Origin: Taenia hydatigena | Lineage: Eukaryota; Platyhelminthes; Cestoda; Cyclophyllidea; Taeniidae | Direction: 5' to 3' | Assembly (NCBI GenBank): GCA_036345935.2 | Contig: JADWOT020000008.1 | Location: 12,335,733-12,399,732, forward strand | Length of the DNA stretch: 64,000 nucleotides | Made by a program: the position numbers and the translations under genes | In this document: positions 26,501 through 40,936 of the stretch, in pieces | Position numbering within the stretch: position 1 is the stretch's first letter | How the letters are laid out: the number at the start of each line of letters is the position of its first letter | The notes under the pieces: model-generated | Databases searched by the model: none | Told to the model about the DNA's origin: nothing | What the model saw: only the letters and a program-made list of their open reading frames with translations

Positions 26501-29500
26501 ATCGTCAGCATCACGTGGAAGTGACATGTGATCTACATCATTTTATGCTGTTTGGCTAAGTCGTGTCGCAAAATGATTGTATCAGCCCAAAACAGTGAAG
26601 CAAGTAAAAAAAATATTCACTCCTTGTTTGTTTTAGCAATTGTAAAATAGGTTATTCCAAAGATGCAAAGCCGTCGTGTCACATCATAGCAACAGTGAAC
26701 AGATTGAGTATGAGTTGCTAAAATTTTCTTAAGGAGTAAGTCTCAGAATCACTAATCCTTCTTAAAAGTATTTTCAACAGTTGCCTTATTGTAATCTTTA
26801 AACATTTGGTGAGCTACGTGCTTCACTGGAAGCCTCGCTACAAAGTGTGTTTGTATCCTAAAGAGGTTGCCGCTCTCCAATATTGGAATAACTCATCGGT
26901 TAACACTGTCATCTACGAAAAAATAATAAACCCAACTTAATGAAATCAAGTCAGACAGGGTTACACAAGCGATTTGCATTATTTGCTTGGAGACACAACA
27001 TTCATCAGTAATCATCCTCATTTGCTCACCCGATGTTCTGTAAATTTTGTTGTGTAATGCCTTCCCAAAGTGCACGTATCCTTGATCATCACGGGTGAAT
27101 TTGGCAATTAGGGCGCAGAAAGCCATGACTTGCACATGATAAGACAGTCCTTTGCATCGACTAGCGTAAAAGAAGAACAAGCGTCTTCTGGAACCAAACT
27201 TTTTTATTACCGGTTGAAATAATCACTTACCTCAGACTACTCCTAAGTTTACTTCACGCAGTGGGACGAAATGGTTTTCACCTCTCCCCACTTTGTTTCC
27301 TTATGCATTTGCCAAAAAGTGTTCATGCCAAACTCCAGCTCTAAACATTTAAGGGAAATGTCGGTAAAATTTAGGCGTTGATAATTGCATGTGCAGTCGA
27401 ATGACACCAAATTGATAAGTCACGAAAAATCAACTCTCTGACGGCTATGATACCTGACAAAAGTTGGGAATGCGGTGAATGCGGCGCATACTTAGGTATC
27501 CTCAAGTGGCACAGGCGAAACCCTTTCCGTCTGTGATTCGTGAAACTCAGATTTTGTTAGTATCACTGATAACGTTCTTAAGGTATCTTCAAAAATTCAG
27601 ACCATGTTTGAGTTGTAGTGTCAACGGTAAGTCGGTGTGGGATGCACCTCGAACATTACCCATTTGTCAGGGCATATAAATTTTTCATCAGCGCATTTGT
27701 TTAATTAGCTAAGGAAGCATTTCGACAATTGTTTTGCGCAGTGGTAACACCAACTTGCGCTTCTCCTGCTAAAAACAATAGCAAAACCCTTACTAGAATA
27801 GGAAGGCAAAACCAAGATGTAAAGATTTGCAGGTTTTCAACCCAATCGCCTCATAGGGACCATCACATCGCTGCCTAGGAGGACATTACGACTTCATGGC
27901 ACAAAAAATACTGTTTTTTCGCATATAAGAAGAGGAAAACTTCTGAGAAGTGGAAAACGCATCTGCACAATTATCCCATCATTTGATCAACACCTGGAAG
28001 GCCCAGTCTCCTTCGTCCATCTGTGTCTTGACATTCAACGTGCGCTGTCTGCACACTCACACAGAAAAATATTCTCCGTGTACAGTTAGAAGACAGGTTG
28101 CTCAACGATTATGTAGATTCGAGTCCTTCAAATCTTGGGCCATAAACAGGGCATAGGACCCCTGAGAATAGGTCATTATTGCCAAGCGCAGAGCCGCATT
28201 CAAAGTGTTCATATCCCTCAATTGCGCCTGAATATTCCATTACCATATTGTGCCTTAGTTCACCTTTGGATATCCACAAGTACTTGTCCGTTCACAAGAA
28301 ACTTCAGTACCATAAGCTCTTGGGAAAGTTCATCCATGCCGGCATATTACCAATGTAAAGTCAGCAATAGTTCAGTCCTCAAACTGTGCTAGGCTGGAAG
28401 CATTATGTAGGAATGTCACCATTTATGAATGGCGGAAACGGGGATATAAATTTTACCTGGTTGGTCCTCCGGCTTTCGTCTGGCCCTCATCACTCTTGGC
28501 TTCAGACAGGCTACCCCTCCCACACCCCTGTCGTATAGTCTTATCAGATCTTTTGTGTATGTCCCCGTCGCACAGCGCTGTTGAGTTGTTGATGGCTCAC
28601 ACGTCGTCATTTTTTTACAATAGGGTCTCGCTGACCTCATGTCAAACACACTCTCACCCTCAGTTCATCTGGATTTCCTTTTTTATCTGACTCAGGTATT
28701 CCGATGCTCTCCATGTACTAAGTCAGTTGCCACCCTTCCGTCAAACTCAGGACCCTCACACACGCAGGCGCGTATGAAGTCAATCGTGTGTGATAATTCG
28801 TGTTTACCTCCTGATACGTTTACTTTAATTTTTGGACAGTGACGTCTCACACTCCTGACAAAGAAGAGATGGTGGTGGTGACGGAAGAGGAGGATATGAT
28901 GATGATGTTGTTGATGATGATGATGATGGTGCGATCACGAGAGGAAGCACAAAGAAAGATTGGGCAAACGTGTAAATACAACAGAGCTTATCAGGACCAT
29001 CGTTCCCTTGCCAGTGATTTCTAGCCGCTCCTCATGAAGCACTGTGGGTTTGTGGCCACGGGCTAATTGTGTTCGTCTCTCCTTCTCCCCTGCTTGACGA
29101 GCGCACAATAAGACCAGTGCCAGATGAGGTTCGAACGAGTGTGTGTGTGTTCTCGACGTGTTTTCGTCCGAGCATAAATGAGTAATCGCTCCTGATTAGT
29201 CAGTTAGCTTGGCCGATTCTCCTTTACATAAATAAGGCCTACCTTAGAAAATTCCGGGCGACAGCGAAGTGTGAACTAAGGCTGACAAATTTGTCGACTG
29301 CAAATGCCCTCACTTCGCTCACAGACTTTAGAAATTTGATAGGTTATTTTGGACGTTATGCGATCGCCTCAACCTAGTCCACCTTGGGAACACGTCTCAT
29401 AGCAAAAGTGAATTACTTCAAAGCAGTTTTAGCTCTCAAAATGCCCCTTCTTACAGATGACGAATCGAACCGATATAGACTCTGGCTGAAGTTTGAATGA

Positions 29501-32500
29501 ATGCGATTGTTCCACTACACATTCCAATTTTAGCTGTCGGTAAATTCATGTGTAAAAACATCACCTGTCTCCCATGAGGGGAGAGTCAAAATGTCGTGAC
29601 AAGTTCCGCTGCATGTTGCCTTAAATGCAACTAATTCCACTTTTGCCGCCTCGTTTACTGCTCTTGATCCCTATGCCTGCTTTTCATGTTTTGAAAAGAA
29701 GTTGCTGACTGTTTTTTAAGTCCCACGTTTAGAAAATTCTGAACTACTAAATTTGCTAAAATTAGGTGAATGTTTCAAAATAAACTTTTGGTTTGGGAAA
29801 AGATTTTCAAACCATTCATGCTTAGCTTCTGCAATAAGTGGTACTTATGGGAAACAAATTTAGAACCTGCTTTGCTCCCATCAACAAGGCGATCCCCGAC
29901 AATCATTCTAAATTGCTAAAATGAGTGCATTTAAACTCTCTTATGCAAATTGCGCACTGAATGTTTAAAATATACGGTTGTTTATCCGATCCTATCTCCC
30001 CATGTTGTCTGCACCGCACGATTCCACTATGACGTCGTTCAGGTCTCCTAGCACCGATACTAATCACCTTGCAGATTCACTTGCCTGCGGAGTAAAAGGA
30101 GCATCATGCTGCAGAGGATTATGAACGATAAAATTTTAAATCATCAATCATGATTCGCTCCATTCTCTTGCGTTCATCTTCAAACACCTCGAAAAATGAG
30201 CGCTGGCGGCGTATTCCTATAGGAGGAATACACTAGTCACGAATCCTGATACTTATTTTACTGCGCCGTACTTGCAGGCTGCAGTCAAAGTGGTTTGCTC
30301 TATACGATGATTTTCTCATTATTCACCGTCTTTCTCTAATAAGTTGGGCATTTTTATCAGTGTGCGCCGAGCGCCATGTCGATTTAACAAAGATTGCTGG
30401 CAGAGTACCAAAAAGATAAATTCTCGGTACTAACATAGCAGCAGCTATAGTAACGGGATCAAAGTTTGACGAAAACTTACAGTGACCTTGGCTTCGTGCC
30501 AGCCCTACCATAATAGTGCATTCCGAAGGAACGCTTAAAACGAGCTACAGGGCAGGGCATGCCATGGTAATGGCACCACTGCTGCCTTCTTTCCTCCTTC
30601 CTCTCCTCTCACCATCAAATCATCCCTCCGACAATTTTGTGCATGTGAGTCCCCAATGGTCGTCGTAGATATAACGTTTACTTGCTGTCAAGTCGATAAA
30701 CATAGCATCAATGCCAAGTGATGATGTTAAAAATAACACGAAATCACTGTATTTTTCACTTCTCCGACATCTTACATTCCTCTAGTCAGATGGCTTATCC
30801 TCTTCGTCTTTTATTTACTTAGCAAGGTCTTTGGATATGTGTTTACCATGTTCAACCACAAATTCGGGTGAAGTGCAATTTACCGAAAATATGCACTTAA
30901 GTCACCAATGTCTTTTTCATATTTCGGCTACCACGTAATTCAAATTTAAGGTCGAAATTGCCCTTTAGGAAAAAAATCGGAATGCACTATTCATACGATC
31001 CATTGTGTCTTAAGTGCCAGCGTCACACATGTGTGACATGCTTGCCTCATCAGTTTCTGGTGGCTGCTTGTTGCAAACAGACCGATAGAATTAGAAAACA
31101 CAGCTTAAAACATAGAATGCTCTGTAACACAGTTGAATAGGTAAACGGTGATTGTCAATAGTACGGTGGTGGTAAAAAACCTTGGCTTTGGCGGTCGATT
31201 GTACTCTCGGATCATGGCAGCCAGAGATTTCATCAGATTTTGGGCAGAATTTTTAAATGAATCACTAATAAGACAGAGTGGAGAAAGTGTGTGCTCTGAG
31301 ATACGATTAACCCTCAAATCCGCGTCCTTCCACCGCAAAACATTGAAAAGTGGGGAATTGATAAACTCTTACCTGGTCCACATTTACAACCTTACGTGCC
31401 TTCAAATACCCACTGATGATTTTTGCCTCGATCAAACTATGAGATTAAAAATAATCACTGAACATAAAAAGCACGCCGAATTAACGTTTTCAACCCTCAA
31501 TTACCCTTGCATATTCTACTCATGTTTTACCTCTAGTGAACGGGACTACATCAAATAAACTTCCTGGTTAAATAACTTCAGGTATTGGCAAATCACTTTC
31601 TCTTTCTCTTGCTAGATCGCGCGCATATCAGCGATGACAGGTGACGATAAGAAGGCCGTAGGGAAGACATTTTGTATTATTCTCTTTCTACCGAATTGCC
31701 AAACTAGGCAGTATGAAGGAGGAGTTGGTGAGAGAAGCAGTACAATGGGAAACTCATCTAGTGAAAAAGAAGCGATCTCCCAAAAACCTTTCAGTAGCGC
31801 TCTTGGAGTCGGTGGTTTTGGAGTCAACCTCAACACCTTCTGGCATGCCCTCTTTTCTTTTTTATTTCGCGAATTTTGACAGTCACAGGCAAGAAGAACT
31901 TACTAGGCCAGGTGAAACTTACAGTACAAATTTATTTGAACATTTGTACTGCACAGGAGCAAATTGTATCCTTCTTGCTTGAGGTCAACTTCGTGGTGGG
32001 ATGGCCGAAGCATCCTCTGCCGCTTCTGCCTTTATTGATTCATCGAGCCTTGGATACCAAATTAACAGAAGGAACACACTGCTTTGCAGGTGACTAAAAC
32101 ACTACCATTTAGATCAAATAGCTCATTTATTAGATGGAGCGAAGTCTTTTCACCTAGTTCTGTTCTCGTAGAAATTGGCCCCCCACTTGACCGACCTTAG
32201 CGTTATCACAAAGTGTCCGGGGAATTTTGCTGTTATCCATCTGGTCTTGTCTTTGCATAAATTTGACGGCAAAGGAGAGAGTTTTCTGCACTAGGGCGTT
32301 CATATTTTTAGCATTTCAACTTTACCCATAAATTGAATCATTTTGATGTCCATTAAATTCACTCAACGATTGACGTGTTTAAGTGTGATGGATGCGGTTG
32401 TGAATAGATGGAGGATCTAAGAACTCCTAATTTTTCTTAATTAGACAAAGCAAAACAAACAGGATTTTAACTGTAGGCGTTCTGGGTGAGATTTTAATTG

Positions 32501-34157
32501 AAAGTAACCAAATGAAAGGAGTGTAACAACATCTAGTTAGCATCCAGTACAGCATTGGATATGATGATCTCCTATGGACCTATTGCAAAGCTCCATCTGG
32601 TAGTTGATCTATTCCTCTTCCGTGTGAGAGGAAGTAGACACGTGCGCTGAACCGAACTAGGCATCCTGCTTCAGACACTACTTTTTTTGACACAACAGGT
32701 CTAGACGCAGGATGCAGACACGCGCTCACACACGCATAAACGCGGTTTTAGATAGCACCTAATGTAGCGGGAAGTAATTAGGGTAATTTATCTTTTGCCT
32801 TTTGACTTGCCTTTCTCTCTTTCCTTCCCTCCGCCCTTCCCTCCGCCCTCCTTCCTCTTCGTACTCACCAGAAACGCTAACACTATGTCTGGGTGCAGGC
32901 TTGCCTGTCCACCTGCCTGTTTCAAAAATGGCACGGCCTCACCTTTCACGGAGCCAGTCCCTCGCCCCTCCACTCTGCTCCCTTCACAGGCCTTGAATAT
33001 TTCATTAGTTCGGCTCCTTTTGTGCCGCTCTCTCTGACCACACTCACAAAAGCGCAGCACTCCACCTCGTACAGGCTATGGCCCCTCCGGCATTATTTAT
33101 GCCTTCACTGTGTTAATCAGCATGAAGAATCGTGTTTTTCCTGATAATTTATGGAATTTATTAAAACCTTTTGATTAATACGTGCACACACAAGACTTGG
33201 GGAACCCTTGCGTAAAAACCATCGTGCTCAGCTAGTGGTCATTTGAAAAATTTCCCAATTACAGAACACTACGGACCGTGCGGGGCGATCTTCAGTCATA
33301 GAGTTTATTTAGCTTTAACTTGGGAACACATTTTGAATGCAAATAAGACCCTCTTTTAAAGCTTGAGAGACTCAGATTCTTATACCTTTGATGTCATCTC
33401 AAACAATTTTAGACTCTATGTTTCTCATTCTAATGTTCAAATCCTTAACGTGCTTTTATCTACTCACTAACATTACTTTTGAAGTACATGAAGTCAGCTT
33501 TTGAAAATTAAAAAAAGAAGATTTTTTGTATCCGGCTGCGATGTCGCAATACTTGTGTTTTGCATGACGATCAGTGCTTTAAGTGATAAGTAATGGTCAT
33601 AATAACAATCGACTTGCATTAGGGGGTTATCGCTGCCTTGAAGTCGCCTAAGGAACATCACCATTGGGGTTTGGCTCATTCTACTCGCCGTGAGAGCACT
33701 CTAACTTCAATATTTAAAGCGTCTCGGATTCTGCGTTTTAAATAAATAAAGTTAAAGTGACTATCGGTTAGTTGCGATAGTAACATTGTCAAGAATTAAG
33801 GCGTCCTCGGATGTGATTCTGTGAATAGTTGCTAGACATTGAGTTAATATGACTTTTGAGCTAAAATAGTCCCTTTTAGACTAAACAAGCTTTAATGTTC
33901 GACCTACCGTTAGACTTCGCACCTGATGCGCTGAATCAGGCTCGCATTTCAGCTGAGGTGTTTAGTTCGACTGAATAACCCTTTCGAGTTACATATGTGC
34001 GACTTCTTCGACACTTATCTGGACACAGCATCACGCCTTCGTGATGTGTGCTTTGTCTGATCGTGTTTATCTTTCATGCAAAATAGTGTATCGCAAACAA
34101 ACGGGTCAGGTCTACAGGGATGAAGTAGATTTTAACTGTCAAACAATACTTTGACCA
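23591..34157. other. Long stretch with no gene seen
   Basis: Over 10 kb of mainly AT-rich DNA. It holds a 14-bp perfect palindrome (25912-25925), a GAT/TTG tract (28896-28930) and short polypyrimidine runs near 32.8 kb. The longest frame, 31148-31558 (+, 136 codons), has no known motif and no clear splice borders. This may be intergenic DNA or an upstream intron. Confidence 0.4.
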
Positions 34158-34400
34158 CTTGCTTAACTCCTCGTAGTGGTTGCGCGAGCACTTAAAGCGC
34201 CGCTGGGCGGAATGGCCTCTGGACTACACCAGTAGCCCCGTAGTCATTCTGCACGCCAGCAATACCCGTTCCATTCCAGTGCTAAGCTGCCTTTCCTCTT
34301 CAGGATAGACTCAGGATGCCGTAGTCTGGTAGTAGATGAGCAGCAGTCCAGCTGTCACTTCAGTCCATTTCTCCTGAGACCCAAGTGGTAAATGAGCCCA
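34158..34400 (+). repeat. Dispersed repeat family, copy E
   Basis: A full-looking copy: GCTTAACTCCTCGTAGTGGTTG, GCGAGCACTTAAAGCGCC, GGGCGGAATGGCCTCTGG, CCAGTAGCCCC, TCTGCACGCCAGCAATAC, CCATTCCAGTGCTAAG, CTCTTCAGGATAGACTCAGG. The run GTAGTGGTTGCGCGAGC resembles a tRNA D-arm/A-box, a weak hint of a tRNA-derived SINE. I see no clear B-box. Confidence 0.65.
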
Positions 34401-37199
34401 ATCCATATTTGACCCCAGTTCCATTCCTCCAAAAAACGATACTCCATTTTTCAAGAATTATAAACGCAAAATCATCTCACGTAGCAAAGATTTTGCAGGA
34501 CTTTTGCTACCATTTGATTTGATGAAAGATGCTTCCAACTCCACACAAGAGAGGAAGGATTTTTCACCAATTTTGCGTTCACGGTTTTAAAGGCCTGCTA
34601 TATCAGCACTCAACCCTTGATGAAGGCAAGCATTAACGTCATTTAACCGTTCTTTCCATCGTTGCTAATGTTAGCTGCGTTTTTGGGAGTTAGATGAAGA
34701 TAATTTTGTCAACTCCTCAGCAGGGAGGATTGACAGCAATCCCAACAACGTCCAATTGCCCCAGTTCAGTAGCACACATTTTTCGATTCTCGGAGAGGTG
34801 TTTGCACTTTTAACAAAATTTGCGCCAATTCTGACCAAAATAACACCTATCAAGGGAAGAGAAAGTGTTGAAAATACTTATTCCCTTGAATTAGCTTCTC
34901 TTCACACTTGTTGCAGCATTTATCACGTTGTCCTTTTAACCATAATATGAAGGGACTTGATGTCGCGCCATTTAATCAGTATCCTTTTTCCTTCTTTTGC
35001 TCTCTATCAAATACCTCTTCGCCAGCACAGCAGCACCATAACCCGCGTGGGAGAGAGAGGCTAAAAACTAGCCTTTAGCTCTTTGACTTAACGTGTGATT
35101 TATGACTTTGAACTTTGGTAAAAAAGGAGGGGAGAAATATGATTCATGAAATAATTCCGCATTACAAGTTTGTTAGGGAGGAGCTGGTGGAGGACGGGTG
35201 GGGAGGAGGAATGGAGAATGATTCACTGCATCTTGTTTAAAAACAGTGCTATTCCATTTTCCTTAAACACAAGTGAGCGGCACTTCGCCTCTCATCCTAC
35301 ATCACTTGGAGACATGAATAGATTTACTGACTCCTTCGTTAAGCCAATTAAATGAAAACCGACTTCCAATCTCTCTCTGTTTGCTCCCTTTATTTTAAGC
35401 ATGAGCAGTAAGTTGGTCCAAATTTTAATGCGCAAAAGCAGTCTCCACCTTGTTTCTCCTCACCCATTTAAGTGGGGCTACCGCCATTTCCGAATTTCAG
35501 ACTCCCTTTTGTTCTGTAGATCGGTTGTTATGGCATCCCATTAGCGCACATTAAGCGATGACAGTTGGGGCTGCCTTTGGGCTAGCAGTGCTCCACCCTA
35601 CCCTCACTCCTCCCTCCTCCATCTGCCGTGCCCATCTGACCGTCGAGTCTATGTAGAATGCCAAGCTAGAGAAAAACGAAACATTTAATTTGAGAAAATT
35701 GCCTTAATTGAGGATTCTTGAGACTTTCAAACATTGGTTTTACAAAAAACTTCCGAATTTAAAATATCTAAATTTCACCTTTTTTGGAATGCAACGAAGA
35801 GATGTTTTGATTGGTTCATTTAAAGTATGCTTGTTTCAGTCTTAGCGCGACTTTTTTGAAATAATCAAAATACCAGCCCAGGATTAACGTATTTACCCCC
35901 TCTCCCATCGTAAACACTTTAATGGAGGCGATAAAAGGGAGGCGTAGGAACAGGTGCGCCATTAGCGGCCGAGACGGAGGCCCTGTACGCCTTCAAATTG
36001 GGGATGATATCTCCACGTCGTCGTTCCAACGTTAGACGCTTCTTTCATGTCTCGTATTTTTTTAGAGTTCAAAAATATTTTTGCAAAGATACCTTCCAAC
36101 GTCGAAAAACGGGTCTATTCCAGCTCGTTTGAAGTAAGATGTCGTTTTCTGTTTTGACAAAAAACACCCCTTGCTTTGGCGAATTCACAAACAACTGAGT
36201 TATTTGAAGTAGCGCTTATTTCGGGGAACTAAGACGAAAATTTAGTTTCTTTGAAACTGACCAACCGATTTGCTATATAACCCATTAATAAAAATTAGCA
36301 AATAGAGGAGCAATCGTGATGCATTAAGCGCTTGGAAAATGTCTTCTATCAAACTTTATTTTTGTTTGCATGGTGGTTTTACCCATACTACTTAAGTTGA
36401 CTTTTCGTTTTTGAAGTCACGAGTGGGTTCTTTTATGTGGCTTATGAATGTACCCTGCCTAGATCGCTAGTAGGATCGACGTTCACTAAGTCCAGAAATG
36501 AGGTCCTAAGCAGTGAAGTTGGGCCAAGACGCATTAGGAAGAACCGAGCTTGACTTGCATGCCCACTCGCCCATCCACACACACTCATCTGCGACAGTCA
36601 ACTCTGAGGGCTTAAACGAACCGAAAGTTTCAATCCTGCTCGTGCTTAGAAGATGTTCCTTTGTCCAATGGTCAGGAAGCCGATTAAAAAAGGAAAAATC
36701 CAAAGGGAGGAAGTGCGAAAGCCAGTTGACGTTGTCGGCAAATAGGCCGTTCGTTCTTAGTTAGGCAAATGCCTGGCTAAAGAGATTCTCCCTTGCGAGG
36801 GTTTATTGCCCTCTCCATACCATGTAATTTCATGTTACAGGGCTCAAAGAAACTGCCCAAATAGGGTGTGGTTTTAAGAGTTTAAAAATAAACTTTTATC
36901 ACAAGGCTATTAATGAATAAATATTATTCCCACAATATAGTATAATCTGTTTGCCTCCAGTAAGGCTATTTTTGCAACCTTTTAGGCAGCTTTTGGATCC
37001 TAGCAAGACACTGTAGGGTTATGGGCAAAGTTAAGTTGAATATTTACTAAACACACCAACGCCCCTGTTTAACTCGTAGGCACCATGAATTTATTGGCCT
37101 AAATACAACCTAATTATGGATGAGCTGAAAGGGTGGTGCCATAATTCTAAAATAGTATCGCTCAAAAGGCTTTTTTATCAAAATTAACCATATTAACCT
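34401..37199. other. No gene seen
   Basis: Unique sequence with short frames only. A word TGTTTAACTCGTAGGC near 37068 resembles the 5' end of repeat copies C and E and may be a small fragment of that family. Confidence 0.35.
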
Positions 37200-38730
37200 G
37201 TTGTTGTTAGACATGTCCAAATATTTGCGGAAGTTCGCCAGCAATGGACTTTCAAGACGGTCTTTTTATTAAAGGTGCAGACTCGTTGTCTCACTTGGAA
37301 AGAGACCCAAATTTTAACAGCATTCAAGTCAATGTGTACAGTTGACGAGCTCAATCGGTCTACCCCCTTCCCCTGTCTCCGGCATGTTGCTAACCCCTGC
37401 TGCCCAATTCTACACACGCACACTTTCCCATGAAACCTGTAACCAGCAGTGGTAATGCTTTCACACGCGTTCACCGTGCATGGTGGGGCGGACCCGCAGT
37501 GTGTGCGGTGCGGATTGCGGAACCGCACCGAACCACAGTTCTCTGAGTCATGAGTGTCCTGTTACCGGAGTGGGAGACGGGGTGGCTAGTCAGGAATTTG
37601 ATCACTCTGTGAAAGTAAATCTTTTTTTCTAGTGTACACGAAATCACAGTTCAGTTGTGTCCAAGTCAAAAGTCTTGCTTACTCACTTTACCTCTTCTCA
37701 GTTATTTGAAAATATGCTCTGATCCTACTATAGCAGTTGTTGATACTTGCAACACATTTAAGACGAGTAAAGACTCTGAAGAAGAATGTTTAGCAGAAAG
37801 CCCTAAAGTGTCTATGATGAATGTGAGGGTGAAGAGGCTCCGAGTCGCTGTTTAAAGGGTGAATAATGAAATCAAATGGATATCTGATTGTTCAAAAATT
37901 GCAATTTATAATTGTTGACGCTAGAGATTTAGCTATTCCTTATGTGAGTATTTTACTTGCTCTTACAGAACATTTCTCGAGGGAGGGTTTAGCGGCACCT
38001 CCAAGCCACAACGGTTTACCAGTTGTTTATTTTAGCTCTCATACATTAAAACAGCATTACGATGGAGACTTATAGGGCATAAAGACATTTTTAAACCGAA
38101 TGGACAATATTGTTAAGGCGATTTTGGGCACCACTCCATTGCGAATCCGATACTCAGCTTTACGACCTGATTTTGTGTGGTGGAGTAGCAAAACAGTCAA
38201 TTATGAATCCCTCCTGTTATCTAATAGGAAATTTCGTCAACTGTCCCAAAAGAAAACGTCATATTCACAAGCAGAAGTATTCTTTTTTGGGTTAGTTTGC
38301 CACCTTGTTATGCCACTGGTCACCTACCATCGAAGTAATCTGAAGCCTAAATTAATGGTTGCTAAGACATAGCTTAGTCACGTCACTTGTGTAAATTTTG
38401 AGGCTGACTGTCTCCACTCTCTGTTCTCACATTGAAAAACTCACGTATTTGCCTATGTTCGTCTACAGTAAAAAGCCATCCCTGTAATCCAGCTAAGAAA
38501 GGAATCTGCTCAGTAGAGAGTTGCCTAATTGAGGACTCGTCCTTTAGACAGGGATCTGAACAGGATGCTGGTCAGTCTCATGAGTCTGAGACCCAGCCGA
38601 CCCTCCCACGAGTCGACTAATTCCTTGTAAAAAACCTATTCTAGTTTTTGGACAGAAAAAGTTCATTGCAATGGAGCAAAGTAATAAGCCCACTTTGCAA
38701 CAAGTTATCAGCATTCGACCTTGAAACTAA
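37200..38730 (+). mobile_element. Decayed Ty3/gypsy-type pol fragment (RT end, RNase H)
   Basis: A fossil retrotransposon in pieces. At 37213-37239, MSKYLRKFA resembles the gypsy YYRRF..FA segment after the RT palm, and about 37290-37350 gives LTWKETQILTAFK, like the W.e..q.AF..LK motif. At 37866-38075 one frame reads FIIVDARDLAIPYVSIL (compare the RNase H FxLxTDASD.aiGavL) and LPVVYFSSHTLKQHYDGD (compare VaYfSr.L...e.nY). In the same frame at 38376-38423 comes HVTCVNFEADCLHSL, matching the ADALSR end of RNase H at about the usual distance. A weaker match at 38662 recalls the integrase start. Stops and frame changes make it dead. No LTRs were found. Between 37350 and 37866 lies about 500 bp of unrelated, partly GC-rich DNA. 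Confidence 0.6.
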
Positions 38731-40757
38731 CATCCCTTTGGTGGGTTAAAACTTCCAGTAAATCCTATTGAGGGAAATTGTCAAAATCAAGTCAAAATCA
38801 CTTAATTAGCCAACCTTTCATGCTAGTGATCAACAATAACCTCATTTAAGAGTATCGATTGAAGAGTCTGGACTACACTACCTAAGTCCAATGTATTGCC
38901 TTTTTTAACTAGTGCAAAGGCTAAGAAGTACCCAGGTTCTGCCGAAGATTTTGGCTTACAGTTTGTGCCCATGATAAAGAAAAATTAGGCTGGATGCGCA
39001 TGTACACGTTTCAATCAAGTCTAGCTAACAAAAGAATCGGATAGCTTCGGGTGGTGATGAAACAGGAGATGGAAGGGGCTCAGGGTCTATCCCCATTCAC
39101 ACCGAAGATTGAAAACTCATCTATTATTCGATTTAGCTAGCGATAGTGATTACATTGAATAAGGTTAATTTATAATAACTTTTTATTTAAAAGATCAGAA
39201 CCATGCTGGGGAAGATATGATCAGGCGTCCAGAAAAAAAAAATTTGCTTAGAAAAAGGCAACATCAAAGCGACGCCCAGAGGAGAACATGAATGATTACG
39301 GTGATTATTCTTAATGGCGTCAGGAGAGGAGGGTAGTGCTGCCTACAGCCATTTGAAGTGACTGCTGAAAAAAGCATTTTGCGCTAAATTCTGCTTCGAA
39401 GTAGCGCTAAGTCAGACAAAGGCACCTTATGATGATGCGGACCTCTCCTTGTGAGGGGATTAAACGCTGGCCTCTAGTGTTGATGCACTTGATGGCACTC
39501 CTGCTGTTCTTGCTAGGATGCTCCTATTGCTCTGTAATAGAGCTGCTTAAGCTAACAAATGAGCCAGTACAGTCTCCTTTCCGTCGTTTCAATTATACAT
39601 AAATTCTAAAGACGCCATAATTATTAGCCCGCTGTTTATTCATTATGAAGCTGGGTAGTCTTCCTCGCCTCTTTAAGCCCTTCAGAGATCGACGGAACGG
39701 TACACAACAGCTTTATTAGTTGTAGTGGGGGTTTTTTTGAAAAGAAGAAGAGGTTCAGGCTGTACGCCTTGTGTTTTCCTTTCCTTCTAACATTAAATTA
39801 TTTAGATAAGTTGATTTCTTTAAATGGACTTCAATAGATAAGGAAGTTAATATGTTGCTCCATTAAAGTAGAAACTTTAAATTCCTCTATTTTTGCTTAA
39901 ACCAGTATAAACAGGCATTAAAAATAGGCCATTTTCACTGACTAATTTGTCAGCTCTCAGGGCGCTGGAAGGGAACTTGATCACCACAGCCCAGATGTCT
40001 CCCTGTCCTCATAATGACACCCTCAGTCGCACCAATTCGACTGCTACTCAATATACATAAACTTTCATCATCCCCAGACTAAGAAATTCACGCGATTCGG
40101 TGCACCTGATTATCACAAGATGTTAGAGACAATATGTCAAGCATGTTTCACTTCAGGCTCAATATCATCAGACACGTGTGATGCCAGTGGTGAACATGTG
40201 ATGATGCTCATCAGTATGTGTCAAAATTAGTTTAGTTTGTAACAAAACCAATGGATCTATCTGTTTCTCTGAGCCTTAAGCAATTTGCTTCATCAGCGTA
40301 GTTCAGTTTTGGGGTATTTCTTTTCTTAAAATAAATTTCTTTTCCATTTCGTCTACCACTCCATAACGTTTTACACCGCCGATTGCTAATTGGCTGAGCA
40401 CACCCTCTGCCCCACTCGCACCGCTGGGGCATATAAACCCTTCATTCATGAATAATGCCGCTCGCTGTGTGTGTGTGCGTGTGTGTGTGGCCCCCTTTGA
40501 CCCTGCCCATCAAGCCCATCCCTTTGGAGGTTATTGATACAGCAATCAAAAGGCTTCAGTGCAGACCCAGAAGTTACGCATGCAGTAAAGCGATTATCCC
40601 TTTTACACTTTGGCAACATGATTTGATGGACCTAAAAAGGTGAAAGGGATGGTTGCGAGACATAACTACTTCCCTTTTTTGTATCATGGAACCATCCGCC
40701 TATCATTATTAAGGCAGCATTCACAAGATTTATTCAATCAAAGATAAGCCTAGTAAT
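38731..40757. other. No gene seen
   Basis: AT-rich DNA downstream of the gypsy fossil; more decayed retroelement could be hidden here but I could not align any. A GT repeat lies at about 40466-40489. Confidence 0.35.
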
Positions 40758-40936
40758 ACTTTGTTTCTTAACGTGTCGTGTTGGTTACGCGAGGGTATAA
40801 ACATTTTACTTCCGCCCAGCGCCTCGGCCTGCTGGGTCATGCCAATAGACCCTCAACCTATTTGCACACCAGGAATACATATCTGTCCGAGTAGTGTGGC
40901 TTCTTTCGTCTTCAGGGAAGTCTCGGGTCACTACGG
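40758..40936 (+). repeat. Dispersed repeat family, copy F
   Basis: It contains TTGGTTACGCGAGGG, CGCCTCGGCCTGCTGG, GTCATGCCAATAGACCCTC, TTTGCACACCAGGAATACAT, CTGTCCGAGTAGTGTGGC and TTTCGTCTTCAGGGAAGTCTC. The blocks are in the same order and spacing as in copies E and A. A frame of 92 codons passes through it but carries no recognised domain. Confidence 0.65.

Noticed and set aside
31148..31558. 136-codon open frame, the longest in the central region
   Set aside because: No recognisable domain, no consistent splice borders, and of a length expected by chance in a 64-kb window.
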